Part shown: positions 62,865 through 64,000 of the stretch, in pieces | Layout of the letters: every line of letters starts with the position of its first letter | Numbering within the stretch: the stretch's first letter is position 1 | NCBI GenBank assembly: GCA_021234155.1 | Contig: JAJEKV010000039.1 | Location: 10,553,077 to 10,617,076, forward strand | Direction: 5' to 3' | From: Isoetes taiwanensis | Taxonomy: Eukaryota > Streptophyta > Lycopodiopsida > Isoetales > Isoetaceae | DNA length: 64,000 bases | Translations under genes and position numbers: made by a program | The notes under the pieces: generated by a model | Told to the model about the DNA's origin: nothing | Seen by the model: only the letters and a program-made list of their open reading frames with translations | The model's database searches: none

Positions 62865-64000
62865 TTGCAAGAGAAAATACTCCCACAAGGGAACACTATG
62901 CCCAAAAGTCGCACTGAAATAAAAAATATATTGGCAGCTACTGGTTTAGGCTACCATAAGATTCACGCTTGTCCAAATGATTGCATGGTATATTATCCGA
63001 ATGACATCTACAAGAACACAGAAACATGCCCTAAATGTGGTGCCTCTAGGTACAACGCAGATGCCAAGGGAAAGACCGTCCCGATGAAGGTGGTTCGCTA
63101 CTTTCCATTGATCCCTCGCATAAGGCTATTGTTTCGATGTGAATCTCTAGCTTCGCTCATGGGTTGGTGTGCCGCTAATGCGTCGAGTGACAATGTAGGA
63201 TCCGCGTGGTTAGTGACTGCAAGCAATGGAAGCATATTGATGAAACATGGCCGGAATTTGGAAGAGAGCCACGAAATCTCAGATTAGGGTTGGCAACGGA
63301 TGGTGTTAATCTTTATGGACGTCAATCGGCCGCGTGGTCAACTTGGCCAGTAGTGTTGATCAACTATAATTTACCACCGTGGTTACTCATGAAGACTAGC
63401 CATTTAATGGTAGTACTATTAGTTCCAGGACCGAAGAAGCCGGAAAGTCTAGATCCGTATCTGAAAATAGTTATTGATGAGCTTTTGACATTGTGGAGTG
63501 AAGGTATTGAAGTTTACACGATGTCTCAAGAGAACTTCGTCTTTGAACGAAGATTTACCTTGAGAGCAATCTTAATGTGGACAACGAAACGATTGGCCTG
63601 GTTTGTATGAACTCTCCGGACTCCAAGTGTCCGGATATGCGGCATGTCACTTGTGTGGGTTTGAACAGTTGAACTCTCGGCCAACCAACGGCATTGCACA
63701 AAAATGTCTATGCAAACTTCAAGAGATATCTGCCAATGGAAAATCGACTTCGATACGTAGGTCCAAGAGAAAAACATTGCACTGAAGAGCCTCCCAAAAG
63801 GTTGACAATGAGAGATTGGGGTAACATGTGGGATGCCGCTGAAGGAAATAAGGTTAAGGGAATGAAGTGGAAAGCATCCTTCTTCCTTCTACCCTATTGG
63901 ACAGAATTGAAGATCCATCATCTTCTTGATCCCATGCACATCTTTAAAAACGTTTCGGCGTCTATTTGGAGGCATGTCACCGGACGTAAGGACACAGATG
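62865..64000 (+). pseudogene. CACTA tnp2 transposase core, frameshifted, 3' partial
   Basis: Frame 1 (62865-63287): LPQGNTMPKSRTEIKNIL, GLGYHKIHACPNDCMVYY, CPKCGASRYN, VVRYFPLIPRIRLLF. Frame 2 (63206-63610): DETWPEFGREPRNLRLGLATDGVN, WSTWPVVLINYNLPPW, VPGPKKPESLDPYL, ERRFTLRAILMWTT. Frame 3 from 63603: YELSGLQVSGYAACHLCG, and later MRDWGNMWDAAEGNKVKGMK and LLDPMHIFKNVSASIWRHV at the window end. These are consecutive tnp2 blocks, so frame changes near 63200 and 63600 disable the gene. The remainder lies beyond 64000. Confidence 0.88.

Larger units (their letters stand above)
58986..64000 (+). mobile_element. CACTA (En/Spm) element, 5' end and transposase, truncated by window
   Basis: The terminus CACTACAAGG at 58986 is the standard CACTA inverted-repeat start. 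It is followed by subterminal palindromic repeats and, 3.9 kb on, a tnp2 transposase on the same strand. The 3' end is outside the window. The 3 bases before it (AAT) should be repeated beyond the far end. It also carries a SET-domain-like gene upstream of tnp2. Confidence 0.85.

Overview
This is a land-plant nuclear genome window, about 90% of it transposable elements nested inside one another. Plant origin is shown by a PLS-type pentatricopeptide repeat (PPR) gene, copia elements primed from a TGGTATCAGAGC site, an L1-type LINE with a zf-RVT tail, and CACTA, hAT and MULE-like DNA elements. The PPR style (repeated CGSL..A..VF / GR.IH blocks) and the very heavy nesting suggest a fern-like, large-genome plant, but that is inference. 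No ordinary intact host gene is seen apart from the PPR gene, whose 5' end lies outside the window.

Layout. 1-2143: PPR gene (5' partial). 2144-6618: intergenic DNA with a broken ORF carrying a SUMO-interaction-like motif and a SINE-like repeat. 6619-57949: one old copia element on the minus strand (Copia-B; LTRs of about 335 bp). It has been split by a LINE (43385-49498, 16-bp target duplication) and a hAT-like element (49596-57794), both in its 5' LTR, and by a plus-strand copia array (Copia-A, 9924-42878, TSD TTTGC) in its gag. 57950-58985: intergenic. 58986 to the window end: a CACTA element with subterminal palindromes, a SET-domain-like gene and a broken tnp2 transposase.

Copia-A is LTR-internal-LTR-internal-LTR: two internal regions share a middle LTR, with one 5-bp TSD around the whole array. 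It is itself cut by large non-coding elements: A (9979-14532), B (16837-21742) and a head-to-tail trio C1-C2-C3 (30778-38633). These have asymmetric terminal inverted repeats, a 3' hairpin CGATCCGA-TGGC-TCGGATCG, and insertion between two T residues. That combination fits non-autonomous Helentron (Helitron2-like) rolling-circle elements. The middle LTR also holds a 5-kb MULE-like element carrying exon-like gene fragments and a 198-bp perfect foldback, and a 2.35-kb gag-only LTR retrotransposon.

A second, diverged family with the same end architecture sits as a tandem pair in the opposite orientation at 52345-53550, inside the hAT element. Empty-site comparisons between the repeated LTRs let almost every insertion be placed to the base and ordered in time. 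Nearly all transposon genes are broken by frameshifts or by stops of the CAA/CAG-to-TAA/TAG or TGG-to-TGA type, as expected for long-methylated repeats.
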